A stretch of 64,000 nucleotides of DNA from Algoriphagus aquimarinus (GTDB lineage: Bacteria; Bacteroidota; Bacteroidia; Cytophagales; Cyclobacteriaceae), in NCBI RefSeq assembly GCF_900112005.1, contig NZ_FOKK01000002.1, positions 124,001 through 188,000 on the forward strand, written 5' to 3'. Shown one piece after another: positions 9,711 through 17,922 of this stretch; position 1 is the stretch's first letter; each line of letters begins with the position of its first letter. Both the position numbers and the translations under genes were made by a program. The notes under the pieces are model-generated. The model was not told the DNA's origin. It was given only the letters and a program-made list of their open reading frames with translations, and made no database searches.

Positions 9711-10865
9711 ATGAAATCAGCGTTTCAAATCATTACCATAACAGTGCTCTTGTCCCTCTTTTATGCATGCACTACTACTCCTGAAAGTGCCAAAAAGTCG
9801 CTTATGGATTTTCATGTCGAAGAGGTAACTATCCCCATCGGACCTGAAATTGATCCCTATACCATGGCGCTCCAATATGTTGATGGTGAATTGTTATGGC
9901 ATAATAAAAACCGAAGTACAATCTCAAAAATCGACCTAAAAACTAAACAGGTTTCGGAGTATTATCATTATCAAGAAGAGGGGCCAATGGGAGTTGGTAA
10001 TATTGTGGGCTTTTATGTGTTCAATCAAAACAAAATAGCCTTTCCTACTTCTGGAAGACGGGTATCTATTTATTATATGGATACAGATAAAGTGGACCGT
10101 ATTAAACTGAGTGACTTTAGCCCAGATTATACAGACACCAGATCTAGGACACGTTATACCTCCACATTTCATTTTTGGAATAATAAATTAGTCTTGCCAC
10201 AAACTGTATATTTCAGATATACCCATGAAATTAATGAGGATTTTCTCAAGAATAAAAATCCTTTCTTAATACTGAATTTGGATAATTCTAAAGTGGAAGA
10301 GAGCCCCTATAGACTTTCCAAATCCAATTTTGGAGAAAACTTTAATACACCTAAGATATTATTAGATCATAAAGGAAAGTATTCCTATATCTTACCTTTT
10401 TACTCCAATCAATTGGATGTATTCGATTTAAATAATAGTAACACCAAGTCTTATCAATTACAGACTAATTTAATTCCGGATTTTACCAATAAATTTTTCT
10501 TGCATGAGGAAAGGGTAAATCAATCTTTGGAGGAAAATATGTCAGAATACTTATCCGAGCCTCAAAACCTAGGAATTTTAGTAGATCCCTTCAAAAATTT
10601 GCTTTATCGAATGACCTGGCCAGGAACAGGAGTTCCTGAAGGTGTTTCTTCCATGAAGTTCGTTGCGACTCCCTCCCATTTTATTCTCAGCGTGTATGAT
10701 GAAAATTTTGATTTGAAATATGAATTCGAACTCCCAGAATATGAGTATATCCCGCATCAGTACTTCGTTTCGGAAGCAGGTCTTCACCTGTTTGGAAACC
10801 ATCCCGATCACCCGGACTCCAAAGAAGATCAGCTCGTTATCCATACCTTTGATTTTTCTGATTAG
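9711..10865 (+). CDS. Putative lipoprotein, DUF4221-like beta-propeller type
   Basis: The ATG at 9711 is preferred over the TTG at 9702 because it gives a clean lipoprotein signal (MKSAFQIITITVLLSLFYAC, Cys20). The mature protein of about 365 residues is rich in beta-strand-like repeats (GELLWHNKNRSTISKIDL, NKIAFPTSGRRVSIYYM, GKYSYILPFYSNQLDVFDL), consistent with a propeller. The layout resembles the Bacteroidota DUF4221 family, whose function is unknown. The gene is AT-rich: 31 of 120 bases at 10381-10500 are G or C, against 50 of 120 at 8701-8820. It forms the first half of the cassette between the direct repeats, which suggests horizontal arrival. Confidence 0.75.
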   Translation: MKSAFQIITITVLLSLFYACTTTPESAKKSLMDFHVEEVTIPIGPEIDPYTMALQYVDGELLWHNKNRSTISKIDLKTKQVSEYYHYQEEGPMGVGNIVGFYVFNQNKIAFPTSGRRVSIYYMDTDKVDRIKLSDFSPDYTDTRSRTRYTSTFHFWNNKLVLPQTVYFRYTHEINEDFLKNKNPFLILNLDNSKVEESPYRLSKSNFGENFNTPKILLDHKGKYSYILPFYSNQLDVFDLNNSNTKSYQLQTNLIPDFTNKFFLHEERVNQSLEENMSEYLSEPQNLGILVDPFKNLLYRMTWPGTGVPEGVSSMKFVATPSHFILSVYDENFDLKYEFELPEYEYIPHQYFVSEAGLHLFGNHPDHPDSKEDQLVIHTFDFSD

Positions 10866-11211
10866 TCTGTTGATCGCTTGCACCAGTACCAAGCGAGAAG
10901 AATCTATCATGAAGTTCGCAGAGTTTTATGACCTGCCTTTGGAAGATTATAATCAATTAGTTTTCGTTCCAAATGACGGGTGTGGTTCCTGCATTCGAGA
11001 GGGTAAGGCTTATATCACTACTCATATTGATGATCCAGAAATCCTGCATATTTACGTCTCTAGGTTTCATAGTGATTTATCCTCTTTCAGGGACAAACCA
11101 AATTTTTTGCTAGACAAACAAATGAAAGCGTTGGATTTTGGGATAGTAACCACCGGTGCAATGATCTATGAGGTGAAAAAGGATTCTTTGTATATAATTC
11201 CTATACAATAA
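10792..11211 (+). CDS. Small putative lipoprotein with CGSC motif, overlapping the previous gene
   Basis: The frame is open from an ATG at 10720, but a convincing lipoprotein signal (KKISSLSIPLIFLISLLIAC) begins well inside it, so the TTG at 10792 is chosen; the true start is uncertain. The mature part is about 110 residues and has VFVPNDGCGSCIREG, a CxxC pair in a thioredoxin-like position, then IYVSRFHSD and a beta-rich end. The first codons overlap the 3' end of the preceding lipoprotein gene by 74 nt in another frame, which implies translational coupling. No function is recognised. A redox or metal-binding envelope protein working with its neighbour is only a guess. Confidence 0.62.
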   Translation: METIPITRTPKKISSLSIPLIFLISLLIACTSTKREESIMKFAEFYDLPLEDYNQLVFVPNDGCGSCIREGKAYITTHIDDPEILHIYVSRFHSDLSSFRDKPNFLLDKQMKALDFGIVTTGAMIYEVKKDSLYIIPIQ

Positions 11212-11352
11212 ATTCCCCTTTAAAAGACCCTGCTCTTCGAAACCCTTTATTTAGCCCGGATGTAATCTTGACATTCAATCAAAAGAATTGTAAACTTCAA
11301 CATACACCTTTCTTCCTAATCCTACGAATTACAAATCCTGAACAGAAGAAGG

Positions 11353-11500
11353 CCATTTTCATAGAAGAAGACATATCATCCTCAGCAGAAAAAACTTCAT
11401 GTAATAGCAAATAGGTTTTCAAATTACTTCAGCATTTTCCTACTTGCAACAATGAAACAACAACTTGGACAAATCGCGATTTTAGTTAGAGACTACGACG
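11353..11500. repeat. Right copy of imperfect direct repeat, with remnant VOC tail
   Basis: This is the partner of 9501-9648, at a constant offset of 1852 nt. Its left part can be read as KKAIFIEEDISSSAEKTS, clearly related to the C-terminus of VOC protein 1 (SIFIVEDIETSAEITS), but no gene body precedes it. Its right part is the start of the intact VOC gene 2. It marks the right edge of the cassette. Confidence 0.85.
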
Positions 11501-11838
11501 AGGCTATTGAATACTACACACAGAAGTTAGGTTTTGAACTGATAGAAGACACACATATCAGTGATGTAAAACGCTGGGTGCGCGTTTCTCCTCCAGGTTC
11601 CTCCTGCCAATTGCTCCTTGCAAAAGCAGCCGACGAGCTCCAGCGAAACCAAGTAGGCTTTCAAGCTGGTGGCAGAGTATTTCTGTTTTTGTATACTGAC
11701 GACTTCTACAGAGATTATCATAACTATACAGCCAAAGGCGTTGAATTCATCAGAGAACCTTCTGAAGAAGCTTTTGGTACAGTATCCGTTTTTAAGGATT
11801 TGTATGGTAATCTTTGGGATTTTATTGAAAGGAAATAA
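11452..11838 (+). CDS. VOC superfamily (glyoxalase/bleomycin-resistance-like) protein 2
   Basis: This 128-residue VOC protein has GQIAILVRDYDEAIEYYTQK at the start, a central GGRVFLFLYTDDF and the closing FKDLYGNLWDFIE. The final Glu and early residues at the usual metal-ligand positions suggest a metal-dependent fold, but the reaction is unknown. It is only distantly related to VOC protein 1. Its upstream region and first codons are duplicated at 9501-9648, so it was probably next to VOC gene 1 before the cassette arrived. Confidence 0.85.
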   Translation: MKQQLGQIAILVRDYDEAIEYYTQKLGFELIEDTHISDVKRWVRVSPPGSSCQLLLAKAADELQRNQVGFQAGGRVFLFLYTDDFYRDYHNYTAKGVEFIREPSEEAFGTVSVFKDLYGNLWDFIERK

Positions 11839-11990
11839 GGAATTGTAGGATGATCGATGTCAGTTGACCGATGTAGCTTTTTCGTAAATTTTAAGCAACT
11901 TCTAAGAAGTTCATCTTTCACTTTCATACCTCATGACCGAGTTATTCAAAACAATTCATAATTTTAAATTCACCCATTTTAAATTCCCCA

Positions 11991-12221
11991 TTGGAAACCC
12001 AACCCAATAACCCTCTTCACGGAATCAAACTCGCAGACATCGTTGCGCATCTAGTAGAATGCTATGGATGGGAAGAACTCGGCGAACGAATAACTATCCG
12101 CTGCTTTACGCATGACCCTTCGGTCAATTCAAGCTTGAAATTTCTTAGAAAAACTCCTTGGGCTAGAGAGCGAGTAGAAGGATTGTATTTGAAGTCTTTG
12201 CGTGATGCCAAAAAAGGTTAA
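11991..12221 (+). CDS. VF530 family (DUF2132) small DNA-binding-type protein
   Basis: The 76-residue protein matches the VF530 family over its full length: [20 protein letters not shown], then [15 protein letters not shown] and [17 protein letters not shown]. The start is TTG at 11991; it is chosen because the family begins with the same residues just before PNNPLHG and no ATG is available. The family has a known compact helical fold and is thought to bind DNA, but its role is not established. It is followed at once by a palindromic repeat. Confidence 0.85.
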   Translation: METQPNNPLHGIKLADIVAHLVECYGWEELGERITIRCFTHDPSVNSSLKFLRKTPWARERVEGLYLKSLRDAKKG

Positions 12222-12225
12222 TTAT

Positions 12226-12256
12226 AACCTTTGAGGTCTTCGAGACCTCGAAGGTT
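12226..12256. repeat. 31-nt palindromic element after the VF530 gene
   Basis: The arms AACCTTTGAGGTCT and AGACCTCGAAGGTT pair over 14 positions (one G-U in RNA) around a TCG loop. Palindromes of this AACCTTTGAGGTCT type recur between genes in many Bacteroidota genomes. It begins 4 nt after the VF530 stop codon and may also act as its terminator. Confidence 0.75.
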
Positions 12257-12476
12257 TTGATTGAATAGATTAGCTCCTATCGGAGTGGCTCCGCAAAGGC
12301 TCTTCTCCTTCAAACCCTATTTGGTTCAAGTCTCATGACTTGGACCTACCATAATGAAGTCATCAGACTTCTATTAAATAAGGCTAATGAAAAGGCAATC
12401 ACAAGGCTTCATTCACAGGACACAAGCCTGAATACTTTGCGCCAGAAAAACCTTCTGCGGTTAAAAAAAAGACAAT
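12257..12476. other. Rest of the 306-nt gap before dnaN
   Basis: Between the palindrome and the dnaN terminator no reading frame with family resemblance and no RNA gene was recognised. The whole gap from 12222 to 12527 holds only these two hairpins. Confidence 0.6.
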
Positions 12477-12507
12477 AAAAAAAACCCGAAGGAATCTCCG
12501 GGCTTTT
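12477..12507 (-). terminator. Intrinsic terminator of dnaN
   Basis: Read on the minus strand, GCCCGGAGATTCCTTCGGG forms a hairpin and is followed by eight U residues. It lies 20 nt beyond the dnaN stop codon. Confidence 0.8.
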
Positions 12508-12527
12508 AGTTTTATGGTCTGTGGTTG

Positions 12528-13652
12528 TTATACGTAGTTATTCAACATCACCGGCATTACTAGCATCAGGATGTCTTCATTTTCGTCTTGCTCAGCTGGA
12601 AGGATCAAACCTGCACGGTTAGGAGCAGAGAACTTCAAGCTTACTTGCTTGCAAGAAAGGTTATTCAGCATTTCTACCAAGAATTTCGCGTTGAATCCGA
12701 TTTCGATATCCTCTCCATCGTGCTCACATGAAAGTCTCTCATTCGCCTCATTAGAGAAATCAAGATCTTCAGCAGAAATCATCAATTCGCTACCAGTCAA
12801 TTTCAATCTTACCTGATGCGTAGTTTTATTCGCATAAATCGCAATACGACGAAGTGAGCTCAATAATTCTGAACGATCAATTGTCATGATATTAGGATTC
12901 TCCGCTGGGATTACGTTTTCGTAGTCTGGGAAACGCTCGTCGATCAAACGACAAATCATCTTTATGTTATTGAAGTTGAAATAAGCGTTTGACTGATTGA
13001 ATTCTACTGTCACCGGAAGATTTTCCGAAGGCAATGTTGACTTCAACAAGTTCAGAGCCTTACGCGGAATGATCAAAGTAGCTGCTTCTTGAGAAGCAAT
13101 ATCAACTCTTCTGTATCGAACCAATCTATGTCCGTCTGTAGCTACGAAAGTAGTGCTGGTAGGGCTTAAATTGATGTAAACACCCGTCATAGCTGGACGA
13201 AGCTCATCAGAACTAGTTGCAAAGATTGTATTGGAAACTGCAGAAGCAAGAACCTCGGTGGACATATCCACAGAAGTAGCATTACTTACAGTTGGTATTT
13301 TAGGGAAGTCAGTAGCATTCTCACCTGCCAGTCTATAGCGACCGTTGTCAGAGCTGATTTCTACTGCATAGGTATCATGATCAATGCTGAAAGTAACTGG
13401 CTGCTCAGGAAGATTTTTCAATGTCTCAATCAAAATCTTTGCAGGCACCGCGATATTCCCATCTTCTTTGGCCTCCACGCTGATTTCGGTGATCATAGAA
13501 GTCTGCAAATCAGATGCAGTAATGGTCAATAGACTCTCTTTGATCTCAAAAAGAAAATTTTCCAAAATTGGCACAACGGGATTGGTTGTCACCACACCGT
13601 TGATAGCCGAAAGCTGCTTTAATAAGGCAGAAGAGGAAACAATAAATTTCAT
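12528..13652 (-). CDS. dnaN: DNA polymerase III subunit beta (sliding clamp)
   Basis: The 374-residue length is right for the clamp. The protein begins MKFIVSSSALLKQLSAINGV and has the conserved TDGHRLVRY and ATSSDELRPAMTGVYINL blocks of the second domain, plus ERFPDYENVIP and the C-terminal LMLVMPVML. As a ring dimer it tethers DNA polymerase III to the template. It stands alone with its own terminator, not in a dnaA-dnaN-recF operon, which is usual in Bacteroidota. The gliding operon upstream is 120 nt away on the same strand. Confidence 0.97.
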   Translation of the reverse strand: MKFIVSSSALLKQLSAINGVVTTNPVVPILENFLFEIKESLLTITASDLQTSMITEISVEAKEDGNIAVPAKILIETLKNLPEQPVTFSIDHDTYAVEISSDNGRYRLAGENATDFPKIPTVSNATSVDMSTEVLASAVSNTIFATSSDELRPAMTGVYINLSPTSTTFVATDGHRLVRYRRVDIASQEAATLIIPRKALNLLKSTLPSENLPVTVEFNQSNAYFNFNNIKMICRLIDERFPDYENVIPAENPNIMTIDRSELLSSLRRIAIYANKTTHQVRLKLTGSELMISAEDLDFSNEANERLSCEHDGEDIEIGFNAKFLVEMLNNLSCKQVSLKFSAPNRAGLILPAEQDENEDILMLVMPVMLNNYV

Positions 13653-13772
13653 ATCGTAGGGCTTAATTTATTTTTACTTTTGAATGGGGGTAAATTTATA
13701 AATAAATTCTAATTCGAACCGCCGTATAAATGATTCTCTCAAAAATTAATGAAATAGAAGTACAATAATCAG

Positions 13773-15461
13773 CTAGTTCAATGGCTTGCTGTATTTATTT
13801 CTGCGAATCCACCAGACAATACCACCTAAAAACAATAGCACAACCACTGGTGCCAACACGTTCAGTCCTTGCCAAAAGGTCTTTTGCTGTGCTACTTTCA
13901 TCTTATTCAATGGACGAATCTTGAAAGTTCGAGTACGGGAAGCAATTATCCCTTCTGGATCTCCAAGATACTGGACTAGATTTTTTAGGAAAAGCTTATT
14001 CGCAAAGGTCGTTTGGCTAAACGGATCCTCTCCCAAAGCTAAAGGAGCTCCATCTTCCAAATTAGTTTGTGCCTGAAAAACATCTCCATCTCCTATTACA
14101 ACCACCTTCCCTTGTCCACTTTCCTTAAAATCAGCTTTGGCAAAGCCATCTGGCAAAAATCTATTTTTATATAAGGAAGTAAATTCTCCTTCCAGCAAAT
14201 AGGCAAGAGGTAAGTTCTTCAATCCAAACTGCTTCACATCAGGCTGCTGATCCATATCTGCAAAAGCTACTCGAGCTGGAGCTGGCAAAATCCGAGACAA
14301 ATCTGAGCTAAAGATTAATGGCGTTTTGGTGACACCATCAGCCTTCACAGTATCCAAACTGCTCACAAAACGAAATTGAATTACATCAAGGCCTTTGGTA
14401 ATTGCATGATCCTGTACTCTTCCAGCTAGTACATAAAAAGGCCAAGGCAAAGGCACCAATTGTTGCTGATCGCCGAAATTTCCTCCCATCACAGGGAAAT
14501 AGCCGAAGTTCAAATCCTGAATTAAATCCTTGTTGACACGGATTCCATAGCGGAAAAGCAGATTATCCAAGCCCAAATCAATCGGCATAGCCAAGGTTCC
14601 TTGACCGCCTGCATTCTCTATTTCCACAGCGACTCCATCTAGTAGCACCACTAGGTTTCCTCCGCCCATGACATACTGATCAAGTAAGTAAACCTCGCGC
14701 TCAGTATAGCTTTCTTTTGGACCTTGGATAAAAATCATCTTAAAACCAGCCAAATCTGCTGGTTTCTCAGCTTGCTCAAGTGGGACCTTAAACAATTCAA
14801 AATCCCCATCCAATGCTTCTACCAACCCAAAGCCTTCATCTGAACTCATTTCCCCGTGGCCCATAATCATCGCGATGGATGAGGACTCAGGAGAAATCAA
14901 CTTACGAATAGCATTGCTCAACTCGAATTCCAGGTTTTCAATGGATTGATTAAGGATTTGATCCTGCCCCATTCCCCGATCGCCGCTTAGTACTAAAGCA
15001 CCTGTTTCATATTCGGCATTACTAACCAAAATCCCTGGGAAAATCAGCTGCTCTTGTTGACCAGAATTTCTCAGCACAGCTAAGTTTGTCGGATTGATCC
15101 CATAATCCGATAAGGTCAAAATAAAATCTACTCGTTCGCTTTCTGGCAAACTCAACGGATCAAAATAAGAATAGGTGATCTTTTCAGGACTGTATGAATT
15201 GAAGGTTCTAACTGTCTCTTCGATTGATTTCTGCAGACGTCGCATTTCGCCTGGAAGATTCTCCCCCATCAAAAGAATCTCCACATGAAGTGGTTCAGTA
15301 ATTCCAGTGAGCACTGCTTCCGTAGCAGGATGCAAGGAATAGCGATTCTCCTCTGTTAGGTCAATCCTAAAATTCAAAAATAACGCTAGTAAAACGAACA
15401 CTAGAATCCCTCCAAAAAGGAGCAACCAAGGCTTAGCGATATATAGAACCGACTTTTTCAT
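13773..15461 (-). CDS. gldG: Gliding-associated ABC transporter substrate-binding protein GldG
   Basis: The start at 15461 (MKKSVLYIAKPWLLLFGGIL) is chosen because its ATG overlaps the gldF stop by 4 nt (ATGA) and puts the membrane segment at the N-terminus; the frame is open 14 codons further upstream inside gldF. The 562-residue protein has an N-terminal membrane anchor, a large periplasmic domain of the ABC_transp_aux type (SSIAMIMGHGEMSSDEGFGL, VVLLDGVAVEIENAGGQG) and a C-terminal membrane segment (VLAPVVVLLFLGGIVWWIRR). GldA, GldF and GldG together support gliding motility in Bacteroidota; the transported substrate is unknown. Confidence 0.93.
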   Translation of the reverse strand: MKKSVLYIAKPWLLLFGGILVFVLLALFLNFRIDLTEENRYSLHPATEAVLTGITEPLHVEILLMGENLPGEMRRLQKSIEETVRTFNSYSPEKITYSYFDPLSLPESERVDFILTLSDYGINPTNLAVLRNSGQQEQLIFPGILVSNAEYETGALVLSGDRGMGQDQILNQSIENLEFELSNAIRKLISPESSSIAMIMGHGEMSSDEGFGLVEALDGDFELFKVPLEQAEKPADLAGFKMIFIQGPKESYTEREVYLLDQYVMGGGNLVVLLDGVAVEIENAGGQGTLAMPIDLGLDNLLFRYGIRVNKDLIQDLNFGYFPVMGGNFGDQQQLVPLPWPFYVLAGRVQDHAITKGLDVIQFRFVSSLDTVKADGVTKTPLIFSSDLSRILPAPARVAFADMDQQPDVKQFGLKNLPLAYLLEGEFTSLYKNRFLPDGFAKADFKESGQGKVVVIGDGDVFQAQTNLEDGAPLALGEDPFSQTTFANKLFLKNLVQYLGDPEGIIASRTRTFKIRPLNKMKVAQQKTFWQGLNVLAPVVVLLFLGGIVWWIRRNKYSKPLN

Positions 15462-16177
15462 TTGTTTCTCAAAACCAAAACTGCCCCACCCAAAAACAAC
15501 CAAATCATACCGAACAAAAAGAATATATCTGCTGAATCAATCACTCCTCTGCTCAGATTAATGTAATGAAAACTCAAACTCAGATCCGATGCCCAATAGG
15601 AAAGATTCCCAAGCTGCATATCTCCCAAAGCTGAGAATCCGAAATACAAAACGAAGCATAAAAACACACCCAGCACGAAAGCAACAACCTGCTGGGAAGT
15701 AAGAGCACTTGCAAACAAACCCACTGCAGCGAATACCGCTCCGATCATAATTAATCCTATCCAGGAGCCAAAAAAGCCTGCTTGATCTAAATTTCCAATC
15801 GGGTCTCCCAATTGGATAATGCTATAAAAATAAAGTAGTGTAGGCAAAAGCGCCACGAGAACAAGGCAAAGCAAGGCTAAGTATTTGGCCAGAATGATCT
15901 GAACCAAAGAAAGCGGGGACGTTCTTAAAAGCTCCCAAGTCCCCGTCTTGCGCTCATCCGCAATAGCTCGCATAGAAAGCGCTGGCACAAGGAAGGTGAA
16001 TACATAAGGTGTATAAGTGAATAATGCTTCTAGATCTGCAAAACCATATTCGAGCACGCTGCTTTCTGGAAATACCCAGACGATCAAACCAAGCGCTACC
16101 AGAAACAATGCTAACACCAGATAGCCCAAAAGGCTTCCGAAAAAGGCATTGATTTCTTTCAGAAAAAGGCTTTGCAT
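15458..16177 (-). CDS. gldF: Gliding motility ABC transporter permease GldF
   Basis: This 239-residue ABC-2 type permease has about six membrane segments. It starts MQSLFLKEINAFFGSLLGYL and shows the typical ERKTGTWELLRTSPLS loop after the second segment. It lies 3 nt after gldA and overlaps gldG by 4 nt, so the three are one operon. In Flavobacterium gldA is encoded away from gldFG; here the full transporter is contiguous. Confidence 0.93.
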   Translation of the reverse strand: MQSLFLKEINAFFGSLLGYLVLALFLVALGLIVWVFPESSVLEYGFADLEALFTYTPYVFTFLVPALSMRAIADERKTGTWELLRTSPLSLVQIILAKYLALLCLVLVALLPTLLYFYSIIQLGDPIGNLDQAGFFGSWIGLIMIGAVFAAVGLFASALTSQQVVAFVLGVFLCFVLYFGFSALGDMQLGNLSYWASDLSLSFHYINLSRGVIDSADIFFLFGMIWLFLGGAVLVLRNK

Positions 16178-16180
16178 AGT

Positions 16181-17089
16181 TTAGGCGTTGGTGATTTCCC
16201 GAAAGATTAATTCCAGATTCTTTTTACTTTGATTGAGGCTGATCAAATTTAATGAACGCTCATGAATGACTTGCATTATTACTTTTCTGGCCGATGCTGG
16301 ATCAGTGGTAGAAACAAGTAATTCACGTTCTCCCTTTGCGCCAAAGTCTATCTTATCCAAATTAGCAAACCACTCTAGCTCCAGCTCCTCTTCGGTCTCC
16401 AGAATTAGTATCGTCTCGTTAGAGTTGGATTTCAAATTTGAAAGTGAATCAGAAGCTAGGATTTTCCCTTTGTTGATGATGACTACATCATGGCAAATAG
16501 CCTCTACTTCCTGCATAATGTGCGTGGAAAGAATAAGGGTTTTGTCTCGAGCTACTTCCTGAATCAGGTTTCTGATTTCTACCAATTGATTTGGGTCGAG
16601 ACCAGTCGTAGGCTCATCCAAAATAATCACTTGGGGATCATGGATCAATGCTCGAGCCAAACCTACTCGCTGTCGATAACCTTTGGAAAGCTGTCCGATT
16701 TTCTTGTGCTGCTCAGGTTCAAGCCCTGTGCGATTCAGCATCTCCTTCGTTCTGGATTTCAATAATTGCCCTGACATCCCGTATAATCCACCAGAGAATT
16801 CAAGGAATTCCCGTACATACATATCGAGGTAAAGTGGATTGTGCTCAGGCAAGTAGCCGATCAGGCGGCTAACTTCCTTGGGTGAATTTAGAGCATCCAT
16901 ACCCATCACTTTCACATCGCCCGAATCGGCAGACAAAAAACCGGTTATGATTTTCATCGTGGTAGATTTCCCCGCACCATTTGGCCCCAAAAAACCAAGA
17001 ATTCTTCCCGGCGTTGCCGAAAAAGATACTTCATCAAGCGCTTTTTGATTTCCGTACAGTTTGGTGAGTTTGGATACTTCGAGTGACAT
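16181..17089 (-). CDS. gldA: Gliding motility ABC transporter ATPase GldA
   Basis: The 302-residue ATP-binding protein contains Walker A GPNGAGKST, the Q-loop region IGYLPEHNPLY, the signature LSKGYRQRVGLA and Walker B VIILDEPTTGLD, followed by the H-loop (LILSTHIMQE). A C-terminal extension of about 85 residues is typical of DrrA/GldA-type ATPases. The GldA assignment rests on the adjacency to gldF and gldG. It is the first gene of the operon and would energise GldF. Confidence 0.93.
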   Translation of the reverse strand: MSLEVSKLTKLYGNQKALDEVSFSATPGRILGFLGPNGAGKSTTMKIITGFLSADSGDVKVMGMDALNSPKEVSRLIGYLPEHNPLYLDMYVREFLEFSGGLYGMSGQLLKSRTKEMLNRTGLEPEQHKKIGQLSKGYRQRVGLARALIHDPQVIILDEPTTGLDPNQLVEIRNLIQEVARDKTLILSTHIMQEVEAICHDVVIINKGKILASDSLSNLKSNSNETILILETEEELELEWFANLDKIDFGAKGERELLVSTTDPASARKVIMQVIHERSLNLISLNQSKKNLELIFREITNA

Positions 17090-17176
17090 GTAGCTTTTTT
17101 AGTCAGATCAAAAGTAAGGAAAAAATGCAGTTCCCTTTAGTTACCTAAGATTTGCCAGAGATTGTGAGCAAGGAAG

Positions 17177-17215
17177 TTTTATCTGACTTGAAAATGCTGT
17201 TCAAGTCAGATAAAA
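17177..17215 (-). terminator. Long perfect hairpin after the thiol-disulfide gene
   Basis: The arms TTTTATCTGACTTGAA and TTCAAGTCAGATAAAA pair perfectly over 16 bp around a 7-nt loop, 11 nt after the stop codon at 17227. The U-rich outer arm makes a terminator likely, although the stem is AT-rich. It may work in both directions. Confidence 0.7.
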
Positions 17216-17226
17216 TTTGATAAAAA

Positions 17227-17751
17227 CTATTTGCCTGAAGCCAATTTCTCTAGCAATAGATCAATGTCGGTAATCCCTACGTATTCAGCCACCAACTGCT
17301 TTTTAGCATCATAAACAAAAATAGATGGGACACTTTTTATTTGGTAGTAACTAGCAACTTTCATCTCTGCGTCTAAAAGGAAGTTAACAAAGCCTTTGTC
17401 TTTTATCCCTAAGCCGGTTACAAAGCCAATCATTTCGCCCACAGGCTCGACAGTCGTAAAGATTAGATTATAGTCCTTAAACTCATCTATTCTTTTAGAA
17501 ATCAACCCAAGTTCTTCTTGGCACAAATGACAAGTGGAGTTGAAATAGACATAGAGTGTAGGTTTGCTTCCAGCCAACTGATGAATTGACTTAGGCTCTC
17601 CGTTTATATCGTTCAATGTGAAATCTGGAAGGACACTTGGCGCTGTCAAAGTCGAAGCTTCTGCGGTAGTGCCCAGCTGCGATAGATACCCTAGATATGT
17701 TCCGCCACCTATAAGGATGACAAGAAGGATAATTAAATTTGTCTTTTTCAT
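17227..17751 (-). CDS. Thioredoxin-like (TlpA/AhpC-TSA type) membrane-anchored protein
   Basis: The start at 17751 gives MKKTNLIILLVILIGGGTYL, a signal or anchor helix; an ATG 13 codons upstream would bury it and is less likely. The 174-residue protein has a thioredoxin fold with PDFTLNDINGEP, then LYVYFNSTCHLCQEEL containing the CHLC redox pair, and the cis-proline region SVPSIFVYD. It should face the periplasm and exchange thiols. Partner proteins are not visible, and the flanking genes appear unrelated. Confidence 0.85.
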   Translation of the reverse strand: MKKTNLIILLVILIGGGTYLGYLSQLGTTAEASTLTAPSVLPDFTLNDINGEPKSIHQLAGSKPTLYVYFNSTCHLCQEELGLISKRIDEFKDYNLIFTTVEPVGEMIGFVTGLGIKDKGFVNFLLDAEMKVASYYQIKSVPSIFVYDAKKQLVAEYVGITDIDLLLEKLASGK

Positions 17752-17807
17752 TGCTTCGGTCTGTTGAGAAATCTTGCGCAAATTAAACACTTAACACAGC
17801 CAAAACA

Positions 17808-17847
17808 ATTCTAAAGCATGCGAAAACACTGACGCCTGCTTTAGAAT
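17808..17847. repeat. Inverted repeat upstream of the thiol-disulfide gene
   Basis: The arms ATTCTAAAGCA and TGCTTTAGAAT pair perfectly over 11 bp around an 18-nt loop. It lies 57-96 nt upstream of the start at 17751. It could be an operator or a second terminator for the gene further upstream. Confidence 0.5.
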
Positions 17848-17870
17848 GAAGTGACACTAGTAAATAGAAA

Positions 17871-17902
17871 ACTCCTTCAAGACGCGACTAGCTCGAAGGA
17901 GT
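17871..17902 (-). terminator. Probable terminator of the SDR gene
   Basis: The arms ACTCCTTC and GAAGGAGT form an 8-bp stem with a 16-nt loop. Read on the minus strand they are followed by UUUUC. It lies 20 nt after the stop codon at 17923. Confidence 0.6.
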
Positions 17903-17922
17903 CTAACATTGAAATAATAGAC

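Noticed and set aside
9650-11350. Insertion sequence or transposon
   Set aside because: There is no transposase frame, no terminal inverted repeats, and the flanking repeats are 148 bp and diverged, unlike target-site duplications.
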